64,000 nucleotides of DNA from Ruminococcus sp. (GCA_021205185.1 JAJPYB010000006.1:62001-126000); one strand, 5' to 3'. Shown: positions 42,252 through 51,898, numbered from the stretch's first letter. The notes: generated from the letters alone by a model not told the origin. Numbers and translations: made by a program.

Positions 42252-42314
42252 AGGTTAAGCTCGGCAATGCTGCGCTGACATTTAAATTTATAAAAATTAA
42301 GGAGAGATTTATTT

Positions 42315-44726
42315 ATGAAGTATGGTTACTTTGACCTCGATAACAAGGAATATGTTATCACTAAGCCTGACACGCCTGCTCCTTGGGTAAACTATCTCGG
42401 TTCTCCCGCTTACGGAGCGATTATTTCAAACAACGCAGGCGGCTACAGCTTTGTACAAAGCGGAGCAAACGGAAGAATTGCAAGATACCGTTTTAACTCT
42501 AATATGGCGTTGCCCGGAAGATATATCTATCTGAGAGATAACGAAACGGCTGATTATTGGTCCGGCTCATGGCAGCCTGTCGGCAAGCCGCTTGACGAGT
42601 ACAAGAATGTTTGCCGTCACGGAACAGCCTACACTACGATCACATCCGACTACAAGGACATCAACACAGAAACTACATACTACGTTCCAAAGGACAAGAC
42701 CTATGAGGTCTGGAGATGCAAGGTAACAAATACCGGCGACAAATCAAGAAAGCTTTCCTCCTTCGGATTTATAGAGTTTACAAACGACAACAATTACGAG
42801 CAGGATCAGGTAAACCTTCAATATACTCTCTTTATTACAAACACAACCTTTGAGGGTAATAAAATTCTTCAGCACATTAACGAAAACAGCGGCAAGGACG
42901 AAACAGGCTCCAACCACAGAGAAAGATTTTTTGGACTTGTAGGCGCACCGGTTTCAGCTTACAACGGAAACCTCGACAGCTTTATCGGACCTTACAGAAC
43001 ATATTCTAATCCTATCGCTGTTGAAAACGGAAGGTGCGACGGCACGCTTAACTTCAACACAAACTCTTGCGGTGCGCTTCAAAGCGACTTTGAGCTTGAA
43101 CCGGGCGAAACAAAAGAGCTTATTTACATTCTCGGTCAAAGAGATAACGCTGCTGCTAATGAAATTATGGCGGAATACGAAAAGCCGGGTAAGGTTGACG
43201 AGGAGCTTGACGAGCTTGTTTCCTACTGGCATGGAATTTTAAACAACTTTCAGGTTAAAACACCCAGCGATGAGTTTAACAATATGGTAAACGTATGGAA
43301 CGCTTACCAGTGCTTTATTACATTTATCTGGTCAAGAGCCGCTTCGTTTATTTATTGCGGCCTGAGAAACGGCTACGGATACAGAGATACAGTTCAGGAC
43401 ATTCAGGGAATTATTCACCTTGAGCCTGAGGTTGCACTTGATAAAATCAGATTTATGCTTTCAGCTCAGGTTGACAACGGCGGCGGACTTCCGCTCGTTA
43501 AGTTCAACCACAACGCAGGTCACGAAACCTGTCCTGATGAAAATGATGAAAATTCTGTTTACGCTAAGGAAACAGGTCACCCGTCCTACCGTGCTGACGA
43601 CGCTCTCTGGCTTTTTCCGACAGTTTACAAGTACATCGGCGAAAGTGGAAACAAGGACTTTCTTGACGAGGTTATCGTTTACGCTAACGGCGGTGAGGAC
43701 ACAGTTTACGATCACTTGAAGAACGCTATTCGCTTCTCAATGGAGCGTTTAGGCGACCACAATATGCCGGCAGGACTTCACGCTGACTGGAACGACTGCT
43801 TAAGACTTGGTAAGAAGGGCGAGTCAACCTTCGTAGCTTTCCAGCTTTATTATGCTATGAGCATTATTAAAGAATGGGCGGAGGAAAGAAACGACACAGA
43901 ATATGTTGAGTATATCGAGCGTGTTCAGGCACAGCTTGGCAAGTCGTTAGACGAATGCTGGGACGACGACAGATTCATAAGAGGTATTCGTGAGGACGGC
44001 GTTGTAGTTGGCGCAAAGAAGGATCCGGAAGCTAATATGTGGCTGAACCCACAGAGCTGGGCAGTAATTTCAGGCTTCGCTTCAAAGGAGCAGAGCGAAA
44101 AGGCGCTCGAAAGCGTTCACAGCATTTTAAATACAAAGTACGGCGTTAAGCTTCTGGAGCCGCCTTATGTTGATCATTACTTTGACGGCGCTATTATGCA
44201 CATCTTCAATCCTGACACAAAGGAAAACGGCGGAATCTTCTCGCAGTCACAGGGCTGGATAATTCTCGCTGAAAGCCTTATGGGTCACGGAAACAGAGCT
44301 TTTGAATACTTTATGGAGTCATCTCCAGCCGCTATGAACGATCAGGCTGAAATCAGAGTTTTAGAGCCTTACGTTCACGGACAGTTTGTTGAATCAACCC
44401 GTTCTCCTTTCGAGGGCAGAGCTCACGTTCATTGGCTTACAGGAACAGGCTCAACCGTAATGGTAGGCTGCGTTGAAGGTATTTTAGGTATGCGTCCTAA
44501 TGCAGACGGACTTGTAATCGACCCTTCGATTCCTTCCGACTGGGATCACTTTGAAATCGAAAAGAATTTCAGAGGCTGTCACCTGTCAATGAAATTTGAA
44601 AATCCAAACGGCGTTGAAAGCGGAATTAAATCCCTGACGCTAAACGGCGAGGAGCTTGAGAGCAACTTCGTTCCTGCTGACAAGCTAAAGGAAGGCGTAA
44701 ACGAAATAGTTGCAATTATGGGCTAA
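42315..44726 (+). CDS. cbpA: Cellobiose phosphorylase (GH94)
   Basis: An 803-residue cytosolic enzyme that splits cellobiose with phosphate to glucose 1-phosphate and glucose, saving ATP. The N-terminus MKYGYFDLDNKEYVITKPD and PAPWVNYLGSPAYGAIISNN is nearly that of known ruminococcal cellobiose phosphorylases. The catalytic barrel contains LRNGYGYRDTVQDIQGI and GLHADWNDCLRLG (about 487-499), whose Asp acts as general acid. No signal peptide is present. It could instead act on a related disaccharide, but the N-terminal match argues for cellobiose. It has its own promoter. No sugar transporter is adjacent. It ties the organism to cello-oligosaccharide use. Confidence 0.93.
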   Translation: MKYGYFDLDNKEYVITKPDTPAPWVNYLGSPAYGAIISNNAGGYSFVQSGANGRIARYRFNSNMALPGRYIYLRDNETADYWSGSWQPVGKPLDEYKNVCRHGTAYTTITSDYKDINTETTYYVPKDKTYEVWRCKVTNTGDKSRKLSSFGFIEFTNDNNYEQDQVNLQYTLFITNTTFEGNKILQHINENSGKDETGSNHRERFFGLVGAPVSAYNGNLDSFIGPYRTYSNPIAVENGRCDGTLNFNTNSCGALQSDFELEPGETKELIYILGQRDNAAANEIMAEYEKPGKVDEELDELVSYWHGILNNFQVKTPSDEFNNMVNVWNAYQCFITFIWSRAASFIYCGLRNGYGYRDTVQDIQGIIHLEPEVALDKIRFMLSAQVDNGGGLPLVKFNHNAGHETCPDENDENSVYAKETGHPSYRADDALWLFPTVYKYIGESGNKDFLDEVIVYANGGEDTVYDHLKNAIRFSMERLGDHNMPAGLHADWNDCLRLGKKGESTFVAFQLYYAMSIIKEWAEERNDTEYVEYIERVQAQLGKSLDECWDDDRFIRGIREDGVVVGAKKDPEANMWLNPQSWAVISGFASKEQSEKALESVHSILNTKYGVKLLEPPYVDHYFDGAIMHIFNPDTKENGGIFSQSQGWIILAESLMGHGNRAFEYFMESSPAAMNDQAEIRVLEPYVHGQFVESTRSPFEGRAHVHWLTGTGSTVMVGCVEGILGMRPNADGLVIDPSIPSDWDHFEIEKNFRGCHLSMKFENPNGVESGIKSLTLNGEELESNFVPADKLKEGVNEIVAIMG

Positions 44727-44799
44727 ACGCGTAAAGATTTTTGCTTAAGAAGAATAAATTCTTTTGCCTTAATATATCCTACTATCGGAGGTGTAGAAT

Positions 44800-44934
44800 A
44801 TGAAATATGTTTGCGATATATGCGGTTATGTATACGACGAAGAGGCTGAGGGCGTAAGGTTTGAGGATTTGCCTGACGACTGGGTATGCCCGCTTTGCGG
44901 CGTTGGCAAGGAGGATTTCTCAGTAGAGGAATAA
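44800..44934 (+). CDS. Short rubredoxin
   Basis: A 44-residue iron protein. It has the two rubredoxin knuckles, CDICGY (Cys5, Cys8) and CPLCGVG (Cys30, Cys33), and the FEDLPDDW core. The usual loop between the knuckles is about eight residues shorter than in 52-residue rubredoxins, as in the 45-residue Desulfovibrio desulfuricans type. It carries electrons in the cytosol, probably to the A-type flavoprotein encoded 3 kb away or to a rubrerythrin. ATG 44800 follows GGAGGTGTAGAAT, an excellent site. It ends in a 21-bp bidirectional terminator. Confidence 0.95.
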   Translation: MKYVCDICGYVYDEEAEGVRFEDLPDDWVCPLCGVGKEDFSVEE

Positions 44935-44954
44935 TCCAACTCTTTATATTAAAA

Positions 44955-44998
44955 CAAATAAAGCTCCCCTTGTAAAGTTACAAGGGGAGCTTTATTTG
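44955..44998. terminator. Bidirectional terminator between rubredoxin and the YczE-like gene
   Basis: A perfect 21-bp inverted repeat (44955-44975 with 44978-44998) with A/T-rich ends that gives a T tract on both strands, ideal for convergent genes. Confidence 0.92.
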
Positions 44999-45005
44999 CA
45001 TTTAA

Positions 45006-45665
45006 TTATTTATTGTCAGTAAGTAAGGCGTCAAGAGGCTTGCTTATAAACCTTGTAAAGAACTTTACCACCATTCCTGTAAAGACAGCAGCGATTATAG
45101 TTCCTTCTCTTGTGCCGACAAGCTTAAATCCAAAGAACAGAAAGGAAAGTAAAATTGCCGCCACAACGCAGCTTATATCAAAGCCTATTTTTACGTTTCC
45201 GAAGTTTTTGTGTATTGTATCTGAAATCGCTTTAACGAACGCTTCTCCTGAGTTCATTACAACATTTGCAATTACAGAAAGTGAAACTCCAAAGCCTAAA
45301 ATTATAACTCCAAGCACTACCATTACCAGCCGCATAGCATAGCTTTCGGCAGGAATAAAGCTTACAAGCCACGAACCAAAATCGGTAAAATATCCAAACA
45401 GAAAGGAAATCGGTATCTGCAAAAGCTGAATAAGCTTGAAGTTCTTTCGCAAAATCATAATCTGCCCAACAATTAAAATGCAGTTCCAGATGATAAGCCA
45501 GTTGCCCAGAGAAATTGCGGTAAACTTAAAGCTTAAAACATTTGCAACCGACGATATGGGCGATACGCCAAGCTCTCCGTGCTTTGTTACGGCAACTCCG
45601 AGTCCTGAGAAAAACAAGCTGATTACAAGCAGTATATACCTTTTTGCGATTTCTGTTTTTGACAT
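45006..45665 (-). CDS. YczE/YitT-like membrane protein
   Basis: A 219-residue protein with five to six membrane helices. The early segment LFFSGLGVAVTKHGELGVSPISSVANVLS is typical of the YczE family of Firmicutes; YczE in Bacillus is linked to surfactin production but its biochemistry is unknown. Other helices lie near 42-62, 70-92, 105-128 and 160-180. ATG 45663-45665 follows TGGAGGAATT, whereas an upstream in-frame start has no site. It converges on the rubredoxin gene and is transcribed alone. Confidence 0.8.
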   Translation of the reverse strand: MSKTEIAKRYILLVISLFFSGLGVAVTKHGELGVSPISSVANVLSFKFTAISLGNWLIIWNCILIVGQIMILRKNFKLIQLLQIPISFLFGYFTDFGSWLVSFIPAESYAMRLVMVVLGVIILGFGVSLSVIANVVMNSGEAFVKAISDTIHKNFGNVKIGFDISCVVAAILLSFLFFGFKLVGTREGTIIAAVFTGMVVKFFTRFISKPLDALLTDNK

Positions 45666-45712
45666 TTTAATTCCTCCATATTCTTTCATACATTCTTTTA
45701 CAGCAAAATACA

Positions 45713-45738
45713 CCCCACCGACCTTTCAGTCGGTGGGG
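45713..45738 (-). terminator. Terminator of the dockerin peptidase gene
   Basis: Ten-pair stem CCCCACCGAC/GTCGGTGGGG with a six-base loop, followed on the minus strand by TGTATTTTG. It lies just upstream of the YczE-like gene. Confidence 0.75.
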
Positions 45739-45762
45739 ACGCATATTTTCGCTTTTTTTAAA

Positions 45763-47649
45763 TCAAGCTACGCCTTTTGCGATTTTGTTAATCAAGCCGA
45801 CATCGGCAGTTGAAATCTTGCCGTCGCCGTTCATATCACCTCTCAGCAGATAAAAATCGCTCGATTCCTTTATTCCCTTGGCTATTGAGTTTGCAATTCC
45901 AACGTCTGCGGTTGTTACCTTGCCGTCGTCGTTCATATCGCCCATAAGGAAGTCGGTCTCTTCTGTTGTAGCCTCAGTCGGATCCTCCGATGTATCCTCT
46001 GTCGGATCTTCTGTTACTTCCGATGAATCATCAGTCGTTTCTGAAGAATCAGTAGTAGGATCTTCTACAGGATTTGTAAAGCCCTTGATACAAGCGTTAG
46101 TAGCATAGAAGCCGTTTCCTAAGCTTCCTGCTAAGTCTTCCCACTCCCAGTCACGACCGTTATTAGTGGTATAAATATAGCTTTCGCCGCCGTCACCTAA
46201 ATAGTCGGGTACATCGTCATCAGTTGTCATTCGATACCATTCAATAGCAAGAGGCGCTGTAAAGCTCGGATTTGTAATTTCAACTACAATGCTGAAGTTC
46301 TCGCCCTCGCTTAGCTCGACCGCTTCGTCAAGCTCTATCGTGTGGTATCCGGCATACGCTTCTGAACCCGCCTGTCCGGAAAGCGCCAGCGTTCCTGACT
46401 GCGGCTCGCCTTCAGTTACGCCTGTGTAAATTGAAATCTTGTAGGAAGCGTCAGCTTCGGTTGTGTAGAATGAAACTGCTTCTAAAAGCTCGTCGCCCTC
46501 AGCCGTAAAGATATTAGCGGCTGTTGTAGTCAGCGAATCGTTTTCAGTCGTGTTCGACCAGTTTGCAACTGTAGAAATTGAGAACGACCAGCCTGTTGTA
46601 TCGTATTGATAGTTGGTTGTGTAATTATCTCCGCTTTCTAATACGAATGCGTTGCCGTACTCGATGCTTGTGTCCTCATAAGAAAGCCAGAAGTAGCCGT
46701 CGTCGCCCCAGTCGGTTCCCCAGCTGTTTTGAACAAGCCATGCTCCGTTGCTTGAAGGACGATGAGATGACAAGAAGTTTGTCCTCGAGTAATTATCGTC
46801 CCAGCCGACAATTATAACGTCGTGGTCAGCTACCGCAGAAGATGAATAATTGTACCAAGCGTAAGTGCTGCTGTTATAGGTATTGTTCTCATCAGTCGCA
46901 CAGTAACTTAAAGTAACGGCACCTGTGTTCATAACAATTTCCTTGATTACATCCTCTGTTGCCGACATATCAACGCTTGAATAGCTATAAATACCGTGCG
47001 GCATATAATAAGCGTCCTGCAAATGATAATCAGCAGTATATCTCAGGCTTTCGCTAAGAGCTGATGTGTTGGTGCCGTCCGATAAAGGAGCAGTTTCATC
47101 AAGCACTGCGCCCTTCCATGCAGCTAATGTTCCTACTGCTCTTGCGCTGTTTCCGCCATAAGTATATACGTTAGAAACCCCATAACACTCGTACTCTTCA
47201 TCACCCGTATATGTAAAGTAAACGGTATGAAGCGGGGAAAGCAAAACATTTGCAGTCAAAGTGCTTGCAGCCGCTGAAACAGCAGCTACCGCCCAGCAGA
47301 TTGAAAGATCTCCCTGATCACGGACATCTCCTATTACACCGCTATCTCTTAAATCGAAAGAAGTAACTGTACCCGACGACTTACGAATGCCGGTATCGGT
47401 CGCTTCGTACTGCGCATAGCTTTCAGCAAGATACGAGTAGTCCTGATATTCAGGCATTTCGCCCTCCTCGCCATTTTCAAGCCATTCAACATATTCAGGA
47501 TTTAAAAGCGATTCATCATAATACTCAGCCAACGGGCTTTCCTTTACGCTATCCTCGTCGTTTCCAAACGCAAGAACAGGAAGGGATGACAGCAAAAAGA
47601 CTGCCGCTACCAAGCCGCTGACTATTTTTTTACGCAGCATATATTTCAT
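45763..47649 (-). CDS. Secreted C1 (papain-like) peptidase with type I dockerin
   Basis: A 628-residue exported protein. A signal peptide (residues 1-28, VSGLVAAVFLLSSLPVLAFG) is followed by the peptidase: oxyanion Gln112 and nucleophile Cys118 (DQGDLSICWAVAA), His276 (ADHDVIIVGWDD) and Asn308 (WLVQNSWGTDWGDDGYF). A beta-sandwich lectin-like domain follows (about 345-515). Then comes a Thr/Ser/Glu/Asp linker (about 520-560) and a type I dockerin made of two calcium loops, GDMNDDGKVTTADVG and GDMNGDGKISTADVG. The dockerin should attach it to a cohesin scaffold on the cell surface. Cathepsin-dockerin proteins are known from Ruminococcus. It may trim proteins of the complex or feed on protein; that is inference. 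The ATG follows AAGGAGG. Confidence 0.93.
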   Translation of the reverse strand: MKYMLRKKIVSGLVAAVFLLSSLPVLAFGNDEDSVKESPLAEYYDESLLNPEYVEWLENGEEGEMPEYQDYSYLAESYAQYEATDTGIRKSSGTVTSFDLRDSGVIGDVRDQGDLSICWAVAAVSAAASTLTANVLLSPLHTVYFTYTGDEEYECYGVSNVYTYGGNSARAVGTLAAWKGAVLDETAPLSDGTNTSALSESLRYTADYHLQDAYYMPHGIYSYSSVDMSATEDVIKEIVMNTGAVTLSYCATDENNTYNSSTYAWYNYSSSAVADHDVIIVGWDDNYSRTNFLSSHRPSSNGAWLVQNSWGTDWGDDGYFWLSYEDTSIEYGNAFVLESGDNYTTNYQYDTTGWSFSISTVANWSNTTENDSLTTTAANIFTAEGDELLEAVSFYTTEADASYKISIYTGVTEGEPQSGTLALSGQAGSEAYAGYHTIELDEAVELSEGENFSIVVEITNPSFTAPLAIEWYRMTTDDDVPDYLGDGGESYIYTTNNGRDWEWEDLAGSLGNGFYATNACIKGFTNPVEDPTTDSSETTDDSSEVTEDPTEDTSEDPTEATTEETDFLMGDMNDDGKVTTADVGIANSIAKGIKESSDFYLLRGDMNGDGKISTADVGLINKIAKGVA

Positions 47650-47679
47650 AAAACTCTACCTCCTTGTTGTGGTAGTTAT

Positions 47680-47707
47680 ATTATAGCATATTATACAAAA
47701 ATTTCAA
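47680..47707 (-). promoter_or_regulatory. Promoter of the dockerin peptidase gene
   Basis: Minus strand TTGAAA (47702-47707), 16-base spacer, TATAAT (47680-47685); leader about 25 bases. Confidence 0.7.
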
Positions 47708-47752
47708 CTAAAAATTTTGCATTTGTACATTTTTGAAAAAATTTCCGTACTT

Positions 47753-48919
47753 TTAAGCGTTTAAAAGCTCATCTGCTAATTTTTCAAGGCAAGGAATATC
47801 CGATTCCTTCATAGCGGAGCGAATTGTAACAACGCTTTCGCAAACTGTAATGTTCTTCATTCCCTCAAGCATTGCCTTCATAGTTTTTGCGGCGGTAGGG
47901 CCCCACGAACCGTTTTCAACAATCGCTACCGTTCTGTTCTGCCATGCCTTGGTTTGCAGATGATGCAGGAAATCCGCCATTGGAGCAAAAACTCCGGCGT
48001 CGTAGCTTGACGCCGCTAAAACGATTTTTCCGTACTTGAATGCATCCTCGACGCACTCAGCAATATCCGCTCTTGCAACGTCGGCGATTGCTACCTTTTT
48101 TGCGCCCTTTGCTTCTAAAATTTCTTTGAGCTTGTAAGCTGCCTTGGCTGTATTTCCGTGAATTGAAGCGAAGGCAATAAACACACCCTCAGCCTCTGGC
48201 TTATAGCTCGACCATGTATCGTAAAGTCCGATATAGTAGCCTAAATTCTCCTTTAAAATTGGCCCATGAAGAGGGCAGATTGTTTTAATGTCAAGCGCAG
48301 ACGCTTTCTTCAAAAGCGACTGAACCTGAGCGCCGTATTTTCCGACAATGTTAAAGTAATATCTTCTCGCTTCGCAAGCCCAGTCCTCGTCAGTATCGAG
48401 CGCGCCGAACTTTCCAAATCCGTCGGCTGAGAATAAAATCTTCTCGCTTTGCTCATAAGAAACCATAACCTCAGGCCAATGAACCATTGGCGCCATTACA
48501 AAGGTTAGCGTATGACTTCCAAGTGAAAGAGTATCCCCCTCTTTTACAACGAGCTTTTTGTACTCAGGCTCAAAATCAAAAAACTGCGGCAGCATCGCAA
48601 AGGTTTTTGCGTTTCCGACAAGCGTTACATCAGGATAGCTCTCAACAAAGCTTTTGATGCTTCCTGCGTGGTCAGGCTCCATATGATGAATTACCAGGTA
48701 GTCTGGCGTTTTGCCCGAAAGAGCCGCTTTAAGGTTTTCAAGCCACTCGTCAGTCTTTCTTTTGTCAACCGTATCCATAACGCAGATTTTATCATCACAA
48801 ATCAAATACGAATTGTAGGAAACTCCGTTTGGAACGATATATTGACTTTCAAAAAGGTCAATATCACTGTCGTCGACTCCTATATATTTTATGTCTGATG
48901 AAATATAAGTATCGCTCAT
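47753..48919 (-). CDS. A-type flavoprotein (FprA): oxygen/NO reductase
   Basis: A 388-residue flavodiiron protein. The N-terminal metallo-beta-lactamase-like domain carries the diiron ligands in HHMEPDHAGS (near 79-88), MVHWPEVM (near 145) and LHGPIL (near 226). The C-terminal flavodoxin domain starts with the FMN loop FASIHGNTAKAAY near 256-268. It reduces oxygen to water or NO to N2O with electrons from rubredoxin, protecting strict anaerobes. A rubredoxin gene lies about 3 kb away on the other strand. No fused rubredoxin domain is present. ATG follows CAGGAGGGC. Confidence 0.93.
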   Translation of the reverse strand: MSDTYISSDIKYIGVDDSDIDLFESQYIVPNGVSYNSYLICDDKICVMDTVDKRKTDEWLENLKAALSGKTPDYLVIHHMEPDHAGSIKSFVESYPDVTLVGNAKTFAMLPQFFDFEPEYKKLVVKEGDTLSLGSHTLTFVMAPMVHWPEVMVSYEQSEKILFSADGFGKFGALDTDEDWACEARRYYFNIVGKYGAQVQSLLKKASALDIKTICPLHGPILKENLGYYIGLYDTWSSYKPEAEGVFIAFASIHGNTAKAAYKLKEILEAKGAKKVAIADVARADIAECVEDAFKYGKIVLAASSYDAGVFAPMADFLHHLQTKAWQNRTVAIVENGSWGPTAAKTMKAMLEGMKNITVCESVVTIRSAMKESDIPCLEKLADELLNA

Positions 48920-48993
48920 TTTTTGCCCTCCTGTTTTAGCTTTATTTTTAGTATTCCATCTGCTTTCATTTCAATTCAGCAATGCCTGTCTAC

Positions 48994-51732
48994 TTAATTT
49001 CTTACGTAGTCAAACACGCTTTTTACAAACTGCCTTCCGTTAGGAGTTTCTGAAAGTGCGTTGAGGTCGCAATTTAAGACTACCACCTTGCCGCCGTCCT
49101 TTTCATACTCGTACAAAAGTCCCAAGCTGTGGTTTCGCTCAAAGTTATCGATAGTTCTGACGATGATGGTTTTGTCCTTGTCGTTAAAGTCCAGAATATC
49201 GCTTCGGGAATTTGTTACAATATCCCACCACTGCTCAGTTGAATAAATTTCGCTCGGAAACTCAGCTAAGGCGCTATGCTTATTGTCGATAAGAAGTCCC
49301 ATAGTTCCAACCGCAACAGGTGCATTCATCATCTGCGAAATTGTCTTGAACATAGGATAGCACCAGAAGTCCTGACAATAAAATCCTTCGATAGAACCCT
49401 CGTCGTCGCTTTTAAGCGGCTTTGTTATCAAAACGGTTTTGCCCTCGCTTAAAAGCCTTTTAGCTTCCGCGTCGTCTGCACTTTCAAATATATAAACTCC
49501 GTCAAGCTCTGCTTTTACATCGCTCGGGTAGACAAATATTTTGTATTGGTTTTGTATCTCCTCGCCGTCAAGCGAAAGAGTTAAAATCATAGCATTCGGA
49601 GTATCAAGCTTTGGAATTTCAAGCTCTATGTCCGAAACGTCGTAGTAATTTTCATCGCCTGATATAACCTCGCTGCCTGACTTGATAATTTTATCATCAA
49701 TAGTCACGCTCCAGGAAAGGCTCTTGCCTGAAATTTTTTGCTTACCAAAGTGAGTTACCATCAGGTGTGCGCTGAATTTATCGCCCGACTGATAAACGTA
49801 AGAATTAAACTTTGCGAGCAGTACCGTTTCAGAGCAAAATGCCCGCCACTCCTTTTCGGTGATTATTCCCTTTGAATCCATAAATGCGTCGAGAATACCA
49901 ACCAGCGCTGTACCCTGACCCTGAAAATCCTGAATGTCAAGAATCTGGAATCCGCCGAGCTTTCGTGAACGAAATACCGCTTCAAGCTCCTCCTTATAGC
50001 AGGCCGCCGCAAGCTTTCCGCTTGCATAGTGGTAAGCGTGAGCTAAATTACCCAGTCCCTTTTTCTCAAGTCGGTTTTTAAACAGTCCTAAATTTCTCGC
50101 CTTTAACGGGCCTGTAAACTTATCTATCTCGTCAAAATTCGGGTAGGTTTCATACTGACCAATTTCGTGAGTTACTATCGGAATTTTCGGCTCTAATCCG
50201 CCTCTTGTTTCCGACGCTTTTACAAGCTTCATAGTAGTTCCGTACTGAATTTTTACCATTCCGTTCTCGTCGACACCCTCAGCACCCTCTGCGTTTGCCT
50301 TTGGCGTAATTACGTCGTCGTAGCTTACCATAGTCGACGGCTTATCAACCTGAACGTGACCGAGAGGTGTGTCACACATTCCAAACGAACCTCGCAGCAG
50401 TCTGTGCTTTGAAAGCCTTACGCCGACAAAGAAATCGTCGTTATCGACAATCGTCGGAAAGTGCTGGAAGTTATTGCTGCCCTGAGTATAGAGATGTCTT
50501 TTGTCCTTGCTTTTATAAAGACCGAGAATTTCGTTAAGTCTTGATGTGCTTCCCCAAAGCTCGTTTCCAAGGCTCATCATACAGTAGGAAGGGTGGTTAC
50601 CGAACGCCTTTAACATTCGCTCGCCCTCAGCAATTAAAAACTCCTGCTCGTCTTTATTAAAGCCTTCCTCGTCGGGAGCTGAAATAGTTCCCCAAAAAGG
50701 AAGCTCAGGCTCCATATAAATTCCCAGCATATCAGCCGCTATAAACGCCGCTTCCGGCGGACAGCAGGTATGGAAGCGGTAGTGGTTAATTCCGTAAGCA
50801 CGGGAAATTTCCATAACCCGAAGCCACTCGTCAACGTCGCACGGAGCGTAGCCGGTTTTCGGAAAAACCATTCCGTCGTGCTTTCCACGAAGGAAGGTAT
50901 TTTTGCCATTTATAGTAAATTTATCGCCGCTCGTTTTAAACTCTCTGAGTCCTGCTATGCTTGTGGTAATATCGTTCCCGATTTTTATTTTCAGCATATA
51001 CAAATTCGGTTCAAATTCGCTCCAGAGCTTTGCTTTATCACCGAGAGTATATGTAATGTCAATTTGTGAATTTTCAAAGCTAAATTCAAGCGGTTCAAAA
51101 ACATCTTTATTCGACGTATACGGTCCGTTAAAGCTTTCAGCCGATACCTCGACCGTTCCATTACTTTCTCCCACAACCGCAGCCCTGATGTTAAACGCCT
51201 TGCTTTTAATATCTCCTTCAACAAACAGGTTGTCGATATATGTATTTTCAAAAACTCTGATTTCAATGCTACCGACAATACCGTTCCAGTTAGATTGAGT
51301 ATCCTCGCTTGTTAAATGTCCGCCTAACGTTTTATAGCCGACATTCTGAACACATATAGTTATTTCATGCTCGCCGTCGGTCGCCAGCCCGCTTATATCA
51401 TATATATGCGGTGAAACCAAGCTTTCCTGATTACCTATTTCCTTGCCGTCAAAATACAAAGTAGTAATTCTTGTTCGCTCAAGAAACAAAAATACTCTCT
51501 TTCCAAAAACACCTTCAAGCTTCACTCTTTTTGAAAACCACGCATAACCATTAAAAAGATACTCGTCTGTCAAAAAGCCCTTAGAATGGCGTGGGTTTTT
51601 CTCCCCCTTCTTAGAATAGGAGGTAGTAGACGGCAACGCTATCCAGTCGTTATAATCCTTCATAGGATTTTTGTCAAGCGTTTTTTCAAGATATAATTTC
51701 CAATCTCCTGACAGGTCGATACTTTTAATCAT
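48994..51732 (-). CDS. Glycoside hydrolase family 2 protein, cytosolic
   Basis: A 912-residue glycosidase with the GH2 plan: an N-terminal jelly-roll (LSGDWKLYL; WNGIVGSIEIRVF near 150-160), an immunoglobulin-like domain, and a TIM barrel with the acid/base Glu391 in MMSLGNELWGS and the nucleophile Glu523 in PIVTHEIGQYETYP. There is no signal peptide, so it acts on imported oligosaccharides. The substrate could be a beta-galactoside, beta-mannoside, beta-glucuronide or arabinoside; the long C-terminal extension of about 300 residues is unusual and does not settle it. ATG 51730-51732 follows GGAAGGAACC. It is transcribed alone from a clear promoter. Confidence 0.88.
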   Translation of the reverse strand: MIKSIDLSGDWKLYLEKTLDKNPMKDYNDWIALPSTTSYSKKGEKNPRHSKGFLTDEYLFNGYAWFSKRVKLEGVFGKRVFLFLERTRITTLYFDGKEIGNQESLVSPHIYDISGLATDGEHEITICVQNVGYKTLGGHLTSEDTQSNWNGIVGSIEIRVFENTYIDNLFVEGDIKSKAFNIRAAVVGESNGTVEVSAESFNGPYTSNKDVFEPLEFSFENSQIDITYTLGDKAKLWSEFEPNLYMLKIKIGNDITTSIAGLREFKTSGDKFTINGKNTFLRGKHDGMVFPKTGYAPCDVDEWLRVMEISRAYGINHYRFHTCCPPEAAFIAADMLGIYMEPELPFWGTISAPDEEGFNKDEQEFLIAEGERMLKAFGNHPSYCMMSLGNELWGSTSRLNEILGLYKSKDKRHLYTQGSNNFQHFPTIVDNDDFFVGVRLSKHRLLRGSFGMCDTPLGHVQVDKPSTMVSYDDVITPKANAEGAEGVDENGMVKIQYGTTMKLVKASETRGGLEPKIPIVTHEIGQYETYPNFDEIDKFTGPLKARNLGLFKNRLEKKGLGNLAHAYHYASGKLAAACYKEELEAVFRSRKLGGFQILDIQDFQGQGTALVGILDAFMDSKGIITEKEWRAFCSETVLLAKFNSYVYQSGDKFSAHLMVTHFGKQKISGKSLSWSVTIDDKIIKSGSEVISGDENYYDVSDIELEIPKLDTPNAMILTLSLDGEEIQNQYKIFVYPSDVKAELDGVYIFESADDAEAKRLLSEGKTVLITKPLKSDDEGSIEGFYCQDFWCYPMFKTISQMMNAPVAVGTMGLLIDNKHSALAEFPSEIYSTEQWWDIVTNSRSDILDFNDKDKTIIVRTIDNFERNHSLGLLYEYEKDGGKVVVLNCDLNALSETPNGRQFVKSVFDYVRN

Positions 51733-51812
51733 AGTGTGGTTCCTTCCAAAATACAAACGATATAGCTTCTCTAAGCCTGACTAATATGCAAAAAATCCAT
51801 TAGCTAATTTTT

Positions 51813-51841
51813 AGTATAACATAAAGTAATAAAAATTTCAA
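51813..51841 (-). promoter_or_regulatory. GH2 gene promoter
   Basis: Minus strand TTGAAA (51836-51841), 17-base spacer, TATACT (51813-51818). Confidence 0.75.
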
Positions 51842-51858
51842 CGGTTAATAAGCAAAAA

Positions 51859-51880
51859 TCAGCAGCTGTTACGCTGCTGA
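51859..51880 (-). terminator. Terminator of the ABC/TraX operon; copy A of a repeated hairpin
   Basis: TCAGCAGC/GCTGCTGA stem with loop TGTTAC and a TTTTTGC tail on the minus strand. The same 25 bases recur at the end of the tetR/lgt pair (57273-57302). Confidence 0.85.
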
Positions 51881-51898
51881 CTTGTTGTTTTTTCTATT

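Noticed and set aside
42206-42314. Riboswitch or catabolite-repression site before cellobiose phosphorylase
   Set aside because: Only a plain promoter and ribosome-binding site are visible; no clear palindromic cre-like site was found.
43420-43719. Overlapping frames on both strands within cellobiose phosphorylase
   Set aside because: They lie entirely inside a strong GH94 coding sequence and carry no motifs.
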